DNA from: Epinephelus fuscoguttatus
Taxonomy: Eukaryota; Chordata; Actinopteri; Perciformes; Serranidae
Direction of reading: 5' to 3'
Assembly (NCBI RefSeq): GCF_011397635.1
Contig: NC_064754.1
Span: 29,740,543-29,804,542 of the forward strand
DNA length: 64,000 nucleotides
The translations under genes and the position numbers were made by a program. Of this stretch, positions 34,298 to 46,881 are shown in pieces; position 1 is the first letter of the stretch, and every line of letters starts with the position of its first letter. The notes under the pieces were generated by a model, which did not search any database, was not told the origin of the DNA, and was given only the letters and a program-made list of their open reading frames with translations.

Positions 34298-36164
34298 GGA
34301 CATGTCAAATTGGCACACTCTCCACCAATATATAATGCCCTTATTGTCGCTATTGTATGCACAGCCCCTGTTTCCCATCCCGCGATGCACAGACCCAAAC
34401 ACTGCCTCCCTGTATGCTATATGCTGTGTGAAGAATTTAATTATTCACCCTTCCTTCGCCTCTTCTCCTCTGAACACGCTGTAACCATCATGCTGTTTGC
34501 CTTCGCACGCATCCCATGATAAACTCCACGTCCCTTCGGCCACTGTGTCCCGCATGAATAACTGATCTCTATCTCACCAAGTCTCCTCCTTTTCTCTCCA
34601 TGGCACTCTGAAGTTTCTACCCCTGCTTGTTGAGTCTAGAAAAAAAAGTGAGGTTTCTCTAAAAAAGATAACGCTAAGGAAGGTGAGGCTGGAAACCAAA
34701 CCTGTAAAAGGTATAGCGTGTCTGAGTTTTAACAACAGTGGGATTAAGAAAGAATAAGGCCTGGTCAGCAATTACTGATTAGCAGTGAGCACATTGAATT
34801 TTGAACAAAGAGTTTCAAAACCAGTTTTAATAGCCAAGGCTGCACTTTGAATGAGGGCTTATTTTAAATGTGGTTGGATGTTACCACACAATATATATAA
34901 GCCCAAATCCCCTGGATGGCTTTAATACGTCTAAGTCTCACCATTATGTCTCATGCCCACAGTGTCATTTAAGGTCACAACATGGGCAGCACCCGCCTCT
35001 AAATATGCGTCTGTGTGTGAGATTCTAGCACTGCTTCTGAAAGGATGTCAATCAACAGAAACTGTATAATTTCCCATTTTACTACTATTTTTTTTATACC
35101 AGTTTATTGAGCAAAACTACCCAATATTTGCAGGTTACAGCTTTAAAATGTGAAATGTTGCTTGCTTCCCTTCATTTATATTAAGGTTGATTTATTTATT
35201 TGACTGAAAGACAATCTTAACTCTCACTGACTGGCTTTTTCTGGAGCTTTTAACACATCTCTCCTATGAGAGGAGTTTACTCTGTTGTCATAGACATGTC
35301 ATAATGCTTGAAGCTAGGAGCTGGACCCTAAGTTAAGGTTTTATTTCTCTCAAACTATGGTTTCCTACTATGATGCGCTGCTTAATTATTGTCTGTGACT
35401 GTTATTTAGCACGTGTAGGTGTGATGGAGATGTCTCAGTGTTATGGTATTTATATGTATCTTATTCTACACAGATTTCAGTTTGAGTCACATCCAACTGG
35501 ATAAATAAACAGGGAAAACCACCAGTGTAAATGTTTGTGTCTTCCGTTGGTTTAATCTGACCTTCAGAAACACTCATAATCATAACAAAACCTATCCAAG
35601 TTAACAGAAACACTTCCTTTTACTATTAACATATATTCAATAATAGAGGAAGATGTAACAGATGCAGGCAGCTGAGTAATCACTTGTGTTGTTTTAACAC
35701 TGACCAATAACAGTTCCAACAGTTTCCAAGACCTTCTTAGTACTGTATACTGTTGAGTCAACTTAAAACACAAAAGCACTAGTGCTTACCTGGTCTTTGT
35801 TGGTGATAAGGGTCTGTTCGTTATTTATAAGGGGGAAAGGGTTGGTGCAAAAAGGGGGAGGCATGTCATCATTTTTTTAAGCATTTGGGAGGGATTTATG
35901 TTTTTTAAGTTGGCTTAGGGTAGGGGCATACAGATTTAAATGCCTGTATTTTGTATTAATTCTACTCAAAACCCAGGCATGTCTTCTTAAAAAAGCATAC
36001 AATGGGCATCAGGGTTGGAAAGCAAATCAAGCAGCCACCTGGATATTTTACCAGCATTTGGCTGGTGGCTGGTGCTAATTTCCAGCTCTGATGGGTATGC
36101 AAAAATCAGGCATGTTTTCTTTAAAAATTTATTAAAATAACACATTTTATCATTGCCGAAAAAC

Positions 36165-36168
<4 letters not shown>

Positions 36169-36195
<27 letters not shown>
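36169..36195. repeat. Poly(A) run
   Basis: 27 consecutive A bases; possibly the tail of an old retroposed copy, though no body is recognised upstream. Confidence 0.9.
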
Positions 36196-36196
<1 letters not shown>

Positions 36197-37145
36197 TATT
36201 ACATTATGTTACATTTTGAAATTTCCAAAAGGTCCTTGGACACATCATGTGCAACGAATGCTTCCATTAGAAAAACAATTATAACCAGATATTTCATGAG
36301 ATCACTTTAGGCTATATGTCATTTAAAATTTGGCCAAAAATAAACTGTCTCCACTGACTAACCACCAGCATGCAAGACAAGAGTGTAAAGCCATGGCTTC
36401 TTCAAACTCAGGATTTCTCCTTTAACTTTACTTTTAACTTTTACACATCGAAAGTTAAGTGTTAAAAATCGAATAACAAATTTAATTTTATGGTGGAGCC
36501 TCCATCAGTGACTGGCACTTTCCCCAGTCACTCATAAAGGCTCAAGGGAAAATATCTGTAGCTTTGAAGAGGGTCAAAAAAATAAATAAATAAAATAAAA
36601 CACCCCCGTCACCCCTTTCCTCTGCTACGTAAAGAACAGTCCCTAACAGATTAACAATATGGCTGAAGAGACATTTCTTTCTTGATAATGGATGTAATTT
36701 CACGCTACAGCTCCCTCTCCCTCCATACCTGTGCTCTCAGACAGCCACGACGGCACAGAGTCATGACGAGTCAGTGAAGCTCCCCCCGGCAACACTTGTA
36801 AACTTTGACCAGCTCCACTAAAGTAAACAAAACGTTAAACCTCTAATCTTAACACAAATTCAATCACACTAAAGTTAAACGATATAAAGCCGACTTACTT
36901 CTGAATAAAATACATCAGTTAGCACTGCTAAACACTTGCTTATATAAAGAGCCGAGGAGACAGCGGTTCCATTTAAACGGTTAACGTTAGCTACAATGCT
37001 AACCGCAGCTAGCAACTTGAGCTCGCGAGCATTAACCTCTGACATGCTAACGGTAATAACGAGCTTAGTCACCGGACTTAAGACGCTGAGGAGTTACGAT
37101 TTATCTAGTCGTCATTTCGTGACTGTTAAAAATCTCAGGGCTTAC

Positions 37146-37165
37146 CTGGTACAGAGGGTCCTCAT
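37146..37165 (-). other. cant1: Candidate CANT1 first coding exon
   Basis: On the minus strand an ATG at 37165 reads MRTLCT and ends at a good donor (ACCAG/GTAAGC). Its phase fits the acceptor at 32475 (GGCTATAG/TGG), continuing as SGHHPQSKPDSEDGEDTS into the Met used above. If spliced this way, translation could start here and add about 24 residues before MTSFGV. Human CANT1 also has about 20 residues before the matching GGLP. The join is inferred from phase and splice signals only. The ATG could also simply be in a 5' UTR exon. Confidence 0.4.
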
Positions 37166-37199
37166 GCCCGACCGGCTGGCCATATTTGATGGACTGTTA

Positions 37200-39620
37200 G
37201 GTTAGCAACCTCTAGACGATTAGCTCCTCCTGTCTGGAGCCTGAGGCAACTGAACTGATGGCGTCAACTGCCCACAGTCTGTCAGAAACTTCACCACTGA
37301 TATCCAAAATACATCTTACCACTCCCTGTGACTCATACTCATTTTTTCCTCAGGGTGACAAAAAGGAATAACTTTCAATAGAGGGTAATAAACTGCTGTT
37401 GAGCCCCCTGGACCTTGACCCCATTAATTATCTATATCCATGGGCGGATATGAGACAGTGGGCCCCTGGGCACAAAAGGCCTCATCACCTCTCTTACATA
37501 AGAGCAAGAAGCACCAACTTTGAGGTGCTTTTGCCTATTTTTGCTGTCATTTTGCATTTCTTGTGATTGTTTTGTGTCTCTTTATGGTTGTTTTGCCCGT
37601 TTTCTATCCCTCTGCAGCCATTTTGAGTCTTTTCCTGGCCAGTACGTGTTAGTTTGAGTGACCTTTTGCAAGTAAAGCCCTAGGCTGCAGCACCCTGGGG
37701 ACACTTCGGGCCCCTGGGCCTTTGCACAGTAGGCTCGTTCAATAATCCGTCCTCGTCTTTATTGTCTATCTCTAATATACCCTGGTTAATTTACTGAGGT
37801 GCACAAAATAAAACAAACACAAGCATCTCAACTAATTCTCTACATCATAACCTTCATGAAGGTACTATTTGCAATGCGGCTGTATTATGACCACAGTAGT
37901 TTTAGCCACATTTACATACCCACGGCAATAAGACTGTTTAACACCTCCAGTCACACACACACTCACACACATCACCTTAGCCACAACTGGACTGGACTGT
38001 GGAATGGGCAATTTTAATTTAATTTTTCATTTCTATTTATACACTTATTTTAACTTATTTTATCTTATGTCTAGTTTAATACCACTGTATTATTGTTGGT
38101 GAGAGTTAAGTGTGGATGTTGTTTTTTATGACCTACTGGACAGTTGAATTTCCCTTCTATCTATCTATCTCTCATGATACAACACTGTGCTGGCCTTGGT
38201 TTTCTGTGTCCGATTCCATTTGTGGCGATCTGATTGAATAGAACTTTATTTAGAAATGTGCACCATGTGAGCCCAGTATCAACTTAAATTAAAGGTCTTA
38301 AAATTAAATTTTGAGACAAGGCCACAACATACATAATATAGGACTGGCCCAAGTGTACTTTAGTGATCAACACTACCCAGTGATGTCAATGTCGGCAGCC
38401 GGAATTGGGACAGCTGATTTGGCTCCAAGTCTTCAGTTCATTCCTGCCAAGTCTTAGCTAAATCGGGCAACTGGGTGCGGCCTGCTAATTTCATCCGGGA
38501 TGCTGATGAGTTTAGGCTGATGTTGGGACGGGTTATTTTGGCTACCTGGGCTTGGTCAAACCAGCGAACAAAGTTGCAAAAAACACAAGCAGATCAGAGT
38601 GATGTGTCTGGCTGATTATAAATGTTCAATTAATCAAATCACCAAAAATCAAACAAACAAAATTAGACAACTGTGCCAGGTGCGGAAGTGATGCAATATG
38701 ACCTGCCACTAGTTGCTACAAAGATTAGACAATTAAAATGACAGTAAATCTCATCCACACGCACACATACACACACAACTGTCAGTACAGAAATTCTCAA
38801 ATATAAATATTTATTGTGATGATTCTCTTTATAATCTACAGTAATGATTAATAGAACACTTTGTGCGAACAACAATGTAAACAATTATTTATGATGCTAG
38901 AATGGGAGCAGTAACAATGTGCGTCAGTTAAATGTAGCCCCGTTTATTCTTTAAAAATGTGTATTTAAATATCAGTACTCTTCTACGTACTCTATCATCA
39001 TCAAATACACAGTGCAAATATATAGTGTTAATTCAAGTTCCCTGTGTAGGTTACAATGAAAAGCTACATTCAGTTTGTATGATGTATCAGTGCTCGTGAC
39101 GTGAGCTCCAGTTCATGGACGTTAAGCAGTGGTACAGTGTCACAGGAAAGAAAAACATAACAGACAGACCCACCCTTTTACATAACACTGGATATATGCC
39201 AAACTAACCATCAGCTCTACAACTTCTAATGTGCCAGTGGCTTCCTGACGATAACATTGTGCACTGTGATTTGTTAAATAGTCTGCTTACAGCTGAATAT
39301 GAGCAGGTCTGACAGCAGTATAATTTGCTACAATCACCATCCTTGAAGTGACTCAGTTTTAGGCACACAATATTTTCATAACACGTTTTTCCTGACAGTA
39401 GTGTCTACAGCGAACAAAGAGATACAAATAATGACACATTAAACTCGACAGCTGGAACAATCCGTGCCACCTCGTTGTTGATCAATCAAAATGATAGAAC
39501 TCGTACATGAACCTGAAATAATGCATATATTATCAGTATCTGTGGACGATGACTCTGTTCAGAGGTGAATGTTGATACAGAGGTATGTTGATGTTAGATG
39601 ACGGATCAAAGACCACAGCC
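37200..39620. other. CANT1-AFMID intergenic stretch
   Basis: No gene recognised. It holds the second member of the minisatellite-bearing repeat (37440-37745). A reverse poly(A) signal at 38943-38948 (TTTATT on the plus strand) is a plausible end for AFMID, about 0.7 kb past its stop. The remainder is AT-rich. Confidence 0.5.
37440..37745. repeat. Dispersed repeat with degenerate minisatellite, second copy
   Basis: Shares its lead-in and TTTTGTGTCTCTTTATGGTT-like units with 23850-24300. Its right end reads CCCTGGGGACACTTCGGGCC then CCTGGGCC, probably a conserved edge of the family. Confidence 0.7.
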
Positions 39621-39939
39621 TCAGCTCTTTCCCATAATCTTCAAGAGGAGCTGCAGGGGTAGCAATGAGTTAAAACACATGCCTACAATATCCATAAAAC
39701 CACCTTAAAGACTGTAACAAAACGCACTATAGGCATTCAGTGTATTCTGTATGTTGTGGAAAACTGCTAAAAATGATGGATGTTTGATGAAAAGGTCGCT
39801 GATTGTGTCAAGGATGTTCTGTGTTCTGGAAATCAGCAGTTCTAGCAGGTTTAAGATTTCTATTGTTGTCATAAGCACAAACAGTTACAGATGTACTTTA
39901 TTATTGTAGATTAAAACTGTAAAGCTGATGGTCAGAGAG

Positions 39940-39998
<59 letters not shown>

Positions 39999-42900
39999 AA
40001 CCAAAAAGTGAACTCCAACATTCATCATGATTTTTGTGTGTACCTTTGTTAGGTGGTACTCTCCATCTACCAGCTGCTCAACGATACTGAAGTGGTCTGT
40101 GTTCGGCACATCCTCCATGGTCACGTCCAGTCCTGACGCCTCCAAAGTCTTTAAAGCCAGAAGGAAGCAGTAAAGAAGTGGCACATATACACACATCTTT
40201 TTTTTTTTTTTTTTTTTTTTAAATGCTAACTTTATGTATCTTAAGAAAGCGTGATTATAAATAATTTACGCTGAAATCTAATTTGTCAGTTTGTGAAACT
40301 GTCAAGGCGTTAACCCGCTGAGGCGTTCAGCATCTTCAAAAGAAATGATGTGAACAACTTTTCTATGTTTTCAAACGACAAGAGGTCACAGCCAGATCAA
40401 TTGACAGAAAACTTGAAACTTGAAAACTTGAAAATTTCTTCTGGTTCCAGTTTCTTGAATGTAAAGGTAAATAATTGTTGCTCTTCTCTATTTTTAATTA
40501 ATTCTAAATTAAATTCATACAGTATTTGGTTTGGACACAGCAAGTGATTTAAAGACATCGCCTCTGGGTCAAAAAACTTGTGATGGGCACTTTCCACTAT
40601 TTGTTGAACTTTTATAAACTAAACCATTAAAAAAATCATCTTACAAATTGATGGTAACAAGAAAAAAAAATATCTTCAACCTTAATGTCCAGTGAGTAGG
40701 ATGTGGGGGAAATATTGGAAGAAATGGAATATAATATATTAAGTATGATTTCTTTAGTGTTTAATCACCTAAAAATAAGAGCCAATGTGTTTTCATTACT
40801 TTAGAATTAGTTGTTTATATCTACAAAAGTAGTGGGTCCCTGTCTACGGACATCGCCATGTTGCACCACCATGTTTCTGCAGTAGCCCAGAATGGACAGC
40901 TTTCTGCAATCTGCAGTCCTCACTGTAAGATGCCACTAAGTCCCCCTATATTTTACAATCTTACAGCACTAGCAGTGCTACAGTGCAATGTTTTTACTGG
41001 CAGGTTTCCATTTTGTTTGCACTATAAACAAGGAAGCACATGCATGTGATACACATTCCTGCTACCTGTTTCACACTACTGCACTGACTGACAAGAGAAA
41101 CCTCCACAGTGCACCTTTCATACATAATTACGTCCATACTCTAACCAACATAGTGTTCATGCTCCACTGACTTTGTGGTAGTCTTCCGACTGCTTGCGAA
41201 ACTCCGGTGAGTCATTCTCAGCGACGGCCACAATGATGTGGCAGCTGGACGAGGAGAGTTTGAGCTGAGGGACCAGCTTGCTGGGGCTGTTCCTCACCGC
41301 CACCTCCCTGCCAACAGGAGACACCCAGGGGACAGGGGAGTCAAATACTGACTGGCACCACAGACCAGCAGAGACACACACAAGGGCCTTTGAATGCACA
41401 GTTCTCATCCACAAACACAATCACAACACTCTCAAACACAAAGCTCTCTACATTAGTTTTTACACATGGAAAAAAAAGACCAAAACAGTTTGATTTGTCA
41501 AATTTTCATGCGAATTAAAGGAGCTCAAAATGGAGTATCCTAAAAAATATATTTATGTCATTGCTGCTTTTGTAAGAAATGCCAAATGTCAACTGACACA
41601 TTAGGACTGATATTCTAACAAATCTCTGACAAACAGATTTTTACATCCAGTAACTCCAGGCCCATAACGTCAAAACCTCACTGGATTACTGTGAGTTATC
41701 AGGTTAAGGAAAGAAATTGCATAATGTGTTTGCATGTTGTCATAGTCTGATTACTGTAAAACCCTGTTTATCTGGTCAGATAAGAGTACTCCATCAATTT
41801 AGCACTGCACTCCAGGATATTGTTTTTTTACTCTCCTTCTTCCTTGTTTAAACCTGGTGCCTACTTTACTCTCAAGCATTTAGTGAGAGACTTAGGTGTG
41901 TTATGCTGGTAGTGGCTAATGTAGCCGATGAGGAGCAGGCTACACAGGTCTGGTGAGCTCACTTATTTCTGTCCAACTCCAGACCTCCAGATTTATTTTC
42001 ATTTTCAAACTTGTGGTCTGCAGTAGGGCTGGGCAATATGGACAAAAATTCATATCTCTGTATTTTCAGGCTGAATGGTGATACATGATATATATCTTGG
42101 TATTTTCTGCGTAATGGGCTACATGTTCAGTTGCAAGTCAAAGCCACATTTGAGATGCTGCAAGCACTTTTATAAAAACAGACTGTGATCAAAGTAAAAT
42201 AGAAAGACAAGGATTTTTTCCGTTTGAAAATATACAGCTGTATAACATGTACATGCAAACTTGTATAAAATAAATAGCAGGGCTGTACGTTAACGTTTTG
42301 AGCTACAAAAGTTTAAAGATTTGCAGCACAGGCCAGAAAACTATAATATCAGGCATAAATCCATTGTCCATCAAACTATTCAAATCTTTATGGGGGGAGT
42401 TAAAATCTCACTTTCCATGGCCTTTAAAATAAATGAAAGTGCTGGAAAATTATTCAAGTATTTCTATTTATTTAGACTATTTATCTTATTCATGCAGATA
42501 GCATCAGCAGAGAGGTTGAGGAAGGGAAGGCGCGAGAGACACTTTGTCCGCATTATACATGTCTTGTATATGAAACATCTGTGTTGTCACTGCTTTTTAG
42601 AAGTCCGGCGATGTGCGATGATCCACCTCACTCACAACTAGCAAATAAACGCTCACCTGACACAATCAGGCAGCTTTGTCTCCCACACATGCAGCACAGC
42701 GCTGTATTGCACCTGTGCTACTGCGGTAATTTCATCTCATAGACTGATTTAGTGTAGCACATGCAACATATAGACCGATGCCACACTGCAGACTAATTAA
42801 CAGACAGAATAAACAAAGGAGCAGCTCTGTGTCTCTCTTAGTGTTGCTGAAGAACTTGTGAGTTAGTGGGGCAGAGCTGTTCAGAGAATGAGAGAGAGGA

Positions 42901-45341
42901 GAGATGCACACTGGCATGCCTTATGTAATGCAGCTTGACCCTAATATATCGATATACTGTATTGTACATAGCTGTTATATCGCCCAGCCCTAGTCTGCAG
43001 CTGACGCTGACTCATGTGAGCAATCACTTGAGGGTTAGCTCTCTCTGGAGCCATACAAGGATTTATAAAACTTTTCCCCATGTAGTCTTTCCCAAGACTG
43101 CTAAGCAGATTTTGATCAGTGGGGAAATGGCCTGACAGCTTTTCTTAGCTTTCCACATAATCCTGCAAATTTAAATTGATTACATAGAACAAATGAAAAA
43201 GAAAACCTTCTGGTTCTGTTTTATCTACTTGCAGATTTCAAAGTTATGTGCACTGTAGTGAGGAACATACTCTGTCATTTTCAGAGGCTCGTTGACGTAG
43301 GTGGACAGGATGGGCAGCAGGTCATATATGCCACTGATGAGGAAAGCACCTGTAAAACAATTAGATAAACAACAACAAAGAAAAAAGTACATCAGCTATA
43401 CAGCATTTGTGTCTGAATGCTACATTTCTGAGCATCATTGCATCCTCTGTCACTCACAACGAGGCCAGGCTCAGCCATATCTATCACTCGTCCTGTTTCA
43501 CCTGACGGACCTCACCTTTGATCTGAGGAGTAACGCTGTACTGCGACCAGTCAGTGGACAGGACCATTGCAGCCAGGTGAGCCCCAGCTGAGTGGCCACA
43601 CAGGTACAGACCACTGAGGGAGAGATCATAAAACACAAACAGGCACAGTAGATTTGTGATGGTGACATAAAATATATTTACGTAATGTACTAACTTTAAA
43701 TAGGGTCAGAAAATAAGCATGGGTACCTGATGTGAGAATACTGCTGCACAACAGACACAATACTCCTACGTACTTGAGACACCATCAGGTCCATGTTGCC
43801 TGAAAAAGAAGTGAAGTTCATCTTCATTTTTCTTTTCCCCCCGAGAACAGAAACAACCTTGTCAGAAATCAAAAGCCTCTACCTTTGGGGGCGATGTCAT
43901 AGCCGACGGCAACCACTACTACGCCTTTATCAATGAGGGGGACAGCCATGAATCCTGACTCCTCCTTACTGTGTGAGCACAAAGAATCAAAGTGAAAAAC
44001 CTGAACAAGAAATCATCATTTGCACTGCGACAGAGGAGAACACAACACTGTACCTGAGAAACTGCCAGTAGCCTCCATGTAGGTAAATAACAAGGGGGAC
44101 ATCTGAAACAGAGGGAATCAGGCTGTTAATCCTCACACACTATCTATGCTTCTGTATATCTGAAGCATTCCAGTGGGGTTGTCATGGCAGTCACAAATAT
44201 CCGTACCCAAAGAGTTGGTGCTGGGTATGTAGACATCCAGCTTCTCTCCATCTCCTTCTCCATATGGCACGTTGAGCAACGTTTGAGCCAGACCCCGGGC
44301 ACGCTCCGTACCTGGACACACACGGTATCAAAGCAACAACGTGAAATATTATCAATTTGAGCACCATCAGAGCCATGCCTTTTAATATCCCTGGGTGTAT
44401 TAGGACATTGTGGATTTTTAGGGATCTAATTCACAGGTTTAGACAAAAATAAACATTCTCATATAGTTGTCTTATCCATAAACAGTTTCTCATGGGGTGC
44501 CATAAGCTACCAGGGGATTAAGGCAGTGATCATGAATGGCAACACTCCTGTTTCTAGTCCAACTGGGGATCTTTGTTGCATCATGTCATTCCCCAGCTCT
44601 CTCCCCAAACACTTCTCACTTCCCTGCCATCTGCTTTCTAATAAGGCATCAAATCAAAGTGTTTACACCATTCATAATCAAGTCCCCCCTTGTGCAGAGG
44701 CATATTTAATTATAATCCACGTTCTGTAGAACAGAAAGAGGCAACATATTTAAGTAGTCCTCATTTTCAATTTCCCTTTTATAGGCTACAAAACCTGGCA
44801 GAGTATGCTCCACAAATTCAATGAATGTCCCAATTATGTAGTATTGTGTGGAATATGTACAAGAGAAGGAGCATGTATTTTGGAAGCATGTATTTTTCTG
44901 TCTTCATAAAATGTTATGTTGACTCCAAAGATGAAGTTGCTCTAGAAATCTTCAAAACTCATCAACAACAGTCACCAATGTGTAACTTGTTAACCCACAG
45001 AGCCTCTTTAGACCGATTATTTTAGTTAAAAAAAAAAAATATGTGTGAAATATAATTAGCAGCCTCCGTTCTCTAAGTCAAAATACATATCAAAATATAC
45101 AGATCTGATCTCAGGCTGCAATTCTTCGACAGGGAAACACATTTAATACACCTGTGCTCCTCTAATGCTGCTTGCTGGCCTGCCTGCTCGGCTCAACCGG
45201 ATTTCTGTACGTTGCCGTGAATTAACGTGTTAGCCTCGAAACACACCGACCTTCCTTTAAAGCCTTCACGTGAGCCTTGATCACGTCGTCTGCCGACATC
45301 CTGTGCGACCACCGGCTGGGTGAATACTGCCTCTCGAGCTC
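39621..45341 (-). CDS. afmid: Arylformamidase (kynurenine formamidase), 5' end incomplete
   Basis: Hydrolyses N-formylkynurenine to kynurenine, the second step of tryptophan breakdown, as an alpha/beta-hydrolase. Ten minus-strand exons: 45341-45251, 44311-44207, 44102-44054, 43968-43883, 43799-43727, 43613-43516, 43349-43271, 41307-41172, 40148-40044 and 39650-39621. They give 283 residues; human has about 303. Landmarks are [27 protein letters not shown], the oxyanion-hole motif HGGYWQ, the nucleophile motif GHSAG (exon 43613-43516), the acid in ENDSPEF and the His in NTDHFSIVE. All phases agree. In the frame of the first exon listed, a TGA lies just upstream, so either an upstream exon feeds the acceptor GTGTGACAG or translation starts at the internal Met of RMSADDV. 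A 969-bp hAT-like element sits in the intron between 41307 and 43271. Confidence 0.93.
39941..40000. repeat. (GAAA)n microsatellite
   Basis: About 15 GAAA units in the last AFMID intron, some 45 bases past the donor of exon 40148-40044. In the sense direction it is a TTTC tract. Confidence 0.95.
40690..41125 (+). repeat. Dispersed teleost repeat, copy 1
   Basis: In an AFMID intron. It has AGTAGGATGTGGGGGAAATA, ATCACCTAAAAATAAGAGCC, GTTTTCATTACTTTAGAATT and GTTTATATCTAC, all matching the copy running off the right edge at 63850. It also has the phrases CATCGCCATGTTGCACCACC and TTTCTGCAGTAGCCCAGAA that accompany this family. No open frame or terminal repeats are evident. Confidence 0.7.
42024..42992. 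mobile_element. hAT-like non-autonomous DNA transposon, 969 bp
   Basis: The terminal inverted repeats are TAGGGCTGGGCAATAT on the left and ATATCGCCCAGCCCTA on the right. The element is flanked by a perfect 8-base target duplication, GTCTGCAG, at 42016-42023 and 42993-43000. An 8-base duplication and TAGGG-type ends are hallmarks of hAT elements. It has no transposase frame, only short open frames, so it depended on another copy to move. It lies in an AFMID intron. Confidence 0.92.
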
Positions 45342-46085
45342 CTGTCACACGGGGAGACTGCTGTCAGCCGGGCGGCCATGAAAGCCGAGACACCAAGCAC
45401 CATGAGCCGCGGACAAACATGGTAAACACGGTAAACAGCGCCCTCCGCTGCTATCATTAACCCTCTGCGTCAGTGACAGACTGTCAATGGAGAGCCTATG
45501 GCTGTTATAACAGGAGCTACTGATATGCGGTGCTAAGAGAAATATTCAGATCCTTTACTATGAGTAAAAGTAGGGGAGACCGGGGTTGGTTGGCACACAG
45601 CTATTTTCTGAGCCTATGAGGATCACAGAAACAAAAATGTAGCGTCAGACCTGCACTTATCTACTGTATGTTAAAACATATGAAAGTCACTAACGTTTTC
45701 TCTGAGGGTAAGATTTCAGTTTTATAGTATCAGAAAAAAAAAGGTGGTCTGTGGCCCAAAGGTGGGCTATTAGAAAACTGCATTAGATAGAGGTATAGGA
45801 CATGTGTTACCTTCATCATTCATCATTCATCAAACAGTTGGGTCAAAGGTGAGCAGGGTTGGTTGGCACACTGATTTCTGGGGTGTTGGTTGCAACTGTT
45901 ACTTTACTTTGAGAAACTGAAATGATTGAACAAACAACAACAAAAACAAAATCTTTTTCTATGGTTTTATTATTATTTTTAATGGCAAAAGTAATGTGAC
46001 ATTCCTACTGATTAATCGCTTAAAATGTTGTTTGGTTTTTAAAATGGGCAGATATTCTACTAAATGTTTGTGTTTTCTGGTTCTT

Positions 46086-46881
46086 CATTCATTCATTTTT
46101 CTTCATTCCCTATACTGTTAGGGACCATGGGGGGGGCTGGAGCCTATCCCAGCTGACACTGGGAGAGAGGCGGGGTACACTCTGGACAGGTCACCTGACT
46201 GTCGCAGGGCTGCCACATTCAGTACGTTTCATGCACGCAGTATTCAAGCTAAGCTCATAGCTCAACTAATCAGTCAAGTCAGACTTCTTGTCCTGTCTGG
46301 GTATACATGCAGAAGAGAAAATCGAATTTCTGACCAAGTATGTCTGACTCTGCCTATAGCGCGTATTGAACTAGTTCCGGTTGACCTGAAGAGGAAGCTA
46401 ATGACAAATGAAGATGGTGGAGATGGATGTTGCTGTGGCTCTGTATGTTTCGTATATGCTTTACATGTTAATCGTCTTCTGCTTCCCGGTCGCCATGGTC
46501 CTACATCATCTCCTTCTTGTTCCAGGTGAAAGCCTAGGTATGTAAGTCGAGCTACGGATAGTCCAATTTCAGTCAGACTAAGCTGTTTACATGCATTTAA
46601 AAGTCCAGTTTTAGTCGGACTAAGCCATTAATTTGATTTTCTCAAGCTGCATGTAAACGTACTGAGTGTGACAGACAACCATTCACGCTCACGTTCACAC
46701 CCACGGGCAATTTAGAGTCACCAGTTAACCTGCATGTCTTACCTGAGTACCCAGAGAAAACCCACGCTGACACGGGGAGAACATGCAAGGTCTGCACAGA
46801 GGGGCTCCCCCACCCTGGGTTTGAACCGGGAACCCTCTTGCTGTAAGGCGACAAAGCTAATGACTGCACCACCGTGCCGCC
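46086..46881 (-). mobile_element. SINE-like retroposon inserted in the outer element
   Basis: In reverse orientation. The head near 46881 reads GGCGGCACGGTGGTGCAGTC, followed by a B-box-like GGTTCAAACCC, which indicates a tRNA-derived promoter. The body matches 54959-55250. The tail at its left edge is ATTC-rich. It is bounded by a 12-base target duplication, TTTCTGGTTCTT, at 46074-46085 and 46882-46893. It is split by a second insertion at 46220-46664. Confidence 0.9.
46220..46664. mobile_element. Innermost TIR element, 445 bp
   Basis: Starts CAGTACGTTTCATGCA and ends TGCATGTAAACGTACTG, which are inverted copies with one indel. Internal phrases ACTAAGC and TTTACATGCA repeat near the right end. 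It interrupts the SINE-like body between GGGCTGCCACA and GACAGACAACC. It does not code for protein. The target duplication is unclear. Confidence 0.85.

Larger units (their letters stand above)
32640..37140. other. CANT1 5' intron region
   Basis: About 4.7 kb separating the first CANT1 coding exon I can confirm from a candidate first exon at 37146-37165. It contains a (CA)n run at 34250-34297 and a 27-base A run at 36169-36195. A donor-like site on the minus strand at 35795 (AAAGACCAG/GTAAGC), preceded by TATAAATAA, could mark an alternative 5' exon. The open frames here (for example 33348-33584) match nothing I know. Confidence 0.5.

Noticed and set aside
39885-40196. Minus-strand frame with repeated FFLS units
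   Set aside because: The repeats are the GAAA microsatellite. Only the part overlapping 40044-40148 is real, as an AFMID exon.
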